This document shows, piece after piece, positions 5,032 through 5,593 of a stretch of DNA of 5,593 nt. The stretch is from Kiritimatiellia bacterium. GTDB taxonomy: Bacteria > Verrucomicrobiota > Kiritimatiellia > SLAD01. Made by a program: the position numbers and the translations under genes. Under the pieces are notes generated by a model. That model did not search any database. It worked only from the letters and a program-made list of their open reading frames with translations, and had not been told where the DNA came from. The number at the start of each line of letters is the position of its first letter. Positions within the stretch are counted from its first letter, which is position 1. The DNA is taken from NCBI GenBank assembly GCA_007127595.1, contig SKZA01000162.1, positions 1 through 5,593 on the forward strand. Direction: 5' to 3'.

Positions 5032-5593
5032 ATGAAAGCCGCACGCATTATCGCATACATTTTTACAGGGTTAATGATCATGTTTGTTGTCGCCGCCGTC
5101 GGGATCCGGTTATACAGCAACAGTCTGGAAGCTTCGTTGTGGCCGCCGCTTCTTGAGGAGGTGCGTCTGGAACCGGCGCGCCCGCACTTGACGGAAGAAG
5201 ATGTCGCCTCGGACAACGCCTACTACTCCATTCGGAAACTGTCCGATGCGTGGCGGGAAGAGTATCAGGAGACACTGCGGGAGGACATTACGGCCTACAT
5301 CCTGGGCGGGCTTGCAGGCGGCCCGTATGAGGCGCTGGACGCGTGGGCGGATGAGGCAAGCGCCTTCTTTTCCTTGCTGCGCGCGGCGAAAGCAGCGCCC
5401 AACGCGCAGGTGCCCACGCTTGATGGCATTGAAATGACGGCTCCCTACATCAGCCCGCTCCTCGGCAGTAGTCGGGCCTTGGCCTATTTGGGTGAGCGGG
5501 ATGCCTCTGCGGGCGATTGGGAGTCAGGTTGGAATTGGTTTAAACTCAGCTTGCATGCAACCGATGCGGCCACCCGGGGCGGGTCGCTGATCA
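5032..5593 (+). CDS. Membrane-anchored helix-rich protein of unknown function (3' truncated)
   Basis: The frame is open from ATG 5032 to the window edge: 187 codons plus one base, with no stop. The N-terminus (Lys2, Arg5, then a hydrophobic stretch at about residues 6-26, followed by IRLYSN) is a signal anchor or uncleaved signal peptide, placing the rest in the periplasm. The remainder is mostly predicted helix, rich in Ala, Leu, Glu and Trp. Near 141-187 a repeat-like pattern appears (SSRALAYLGERDASAGDWESGWNWF then LSLHATDA), with the small-large spacing of TPR-like helix pairs. I recall similar uncharacterised PVC proteins in which an ARxxLxxGDxxGAWxDL-like segment precedes a GxxLI element; that link is from memory and is inference. 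No catalytic motif is visible. It is divergent from the barrel gene, with 163 bp between the starts. Confidence is high that it is coding, and no function is assigned. Confidence 0.82.
   Translation, partial: MKAARIIAYIFTGLMIMFVVAAVGIRLYSNSLEASLWPPLLEEVRLEPARPHLTEEDVASDNAYYSIRKLSDAWREEYQETLREDITAYILGGLAGGPYEALDAWADEASAFFSLLRAAKAAPNAQVPTLDGIEMTAPYISPLLGSSRALAYLGERDASAGDWESGWNWFKLSLHATDAATRGGSLI

Noticed and set aside
4869..5216. Upstream extension of the barrel gene to an ATG at 5216
   Set aside because: The extra 116 residues lack protein character, would bury the signal peptide internally, and lie antisense to the start of the plus-strand gene at 5032.
1..5593. CRISPR array, tRNA, rRNA, transposase or integrase
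   Set aside because: No regularly spaced direct repeats, no cloverleaf or rRNA-like sequence, and no recombinase or transposase motifs were seen on either strand.

Overview
The window is most consistent with a Gram-negative bacterium of the PVC superphylum (Verrucomicrobiota, Kiritimatiellota or Lentisphaerota). Two things suggest this. The first gene is a secreted protein with autotransporter-associated beta-strand repeats. It ends in a C-terminal module (a short Trp/Phe-rich lead-in, then DPDxSGxxNLLRYALG, then a strand-rich tail ending FFRLEV) that I associate with surface proteins of that group. The window also encodes a probable outer-membrane beta-barrel. The phylum assignment is inference from protein style, not from a marker gene.

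Layout. (1) Nt 1-1662, plus strand: the 3' part of the repeat-containing secreted protein; its start lies outside the window. (2) Nt 1663-2424: a 762-bp stretch with no confident gene between two convergent genes. It holds a perfect 15-bp hairpin with a U-rich flank on the minus strand, a second 10-bp hairpin, a GC-rich palindromic element, and a short plus-strand reading frame that looks like a remnant of a response-regulator receiver domain. (3) Nt 2425-4158, minus strand: a cation:proton antiporter of the CPA2 type fused to a fructose-type PTS EIIA domain, probably started at a TTG codon with a strong ribosome binding site. (4) Nt 4248-4868, minus strand: a small exported beta-barrel protein with a PagL-like H-x-S motif and a C-terminal Phe, upstream of and co-directional with the antiporter but separated from it by a weak candidate terminator. 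(5) Nt 4869-5031: a divergent intergenic region with a plus-strand TATAAT box and a leader containing competing inverted repeats. (6) Nt 5032-5593, plus strand: the 5' part of a membrane-anchored, helix-rich protein of unknown function that runs off the window.

The genes do not form an obvious pathway. Three of the four concern the envelope: a secreted repeat protein, an inner-membrane ion exchanger, and an outer-membrane barrel. The fourth has an N-terminal membrane anchor. The strongest functional call is the antiporter-EIIA fusion, where ion exchange may respond to PTS phosphorylation. I found no tRNA, rRNA, CRISPR array, transposase or intact mobile element, and no clearly new multi-gene system.
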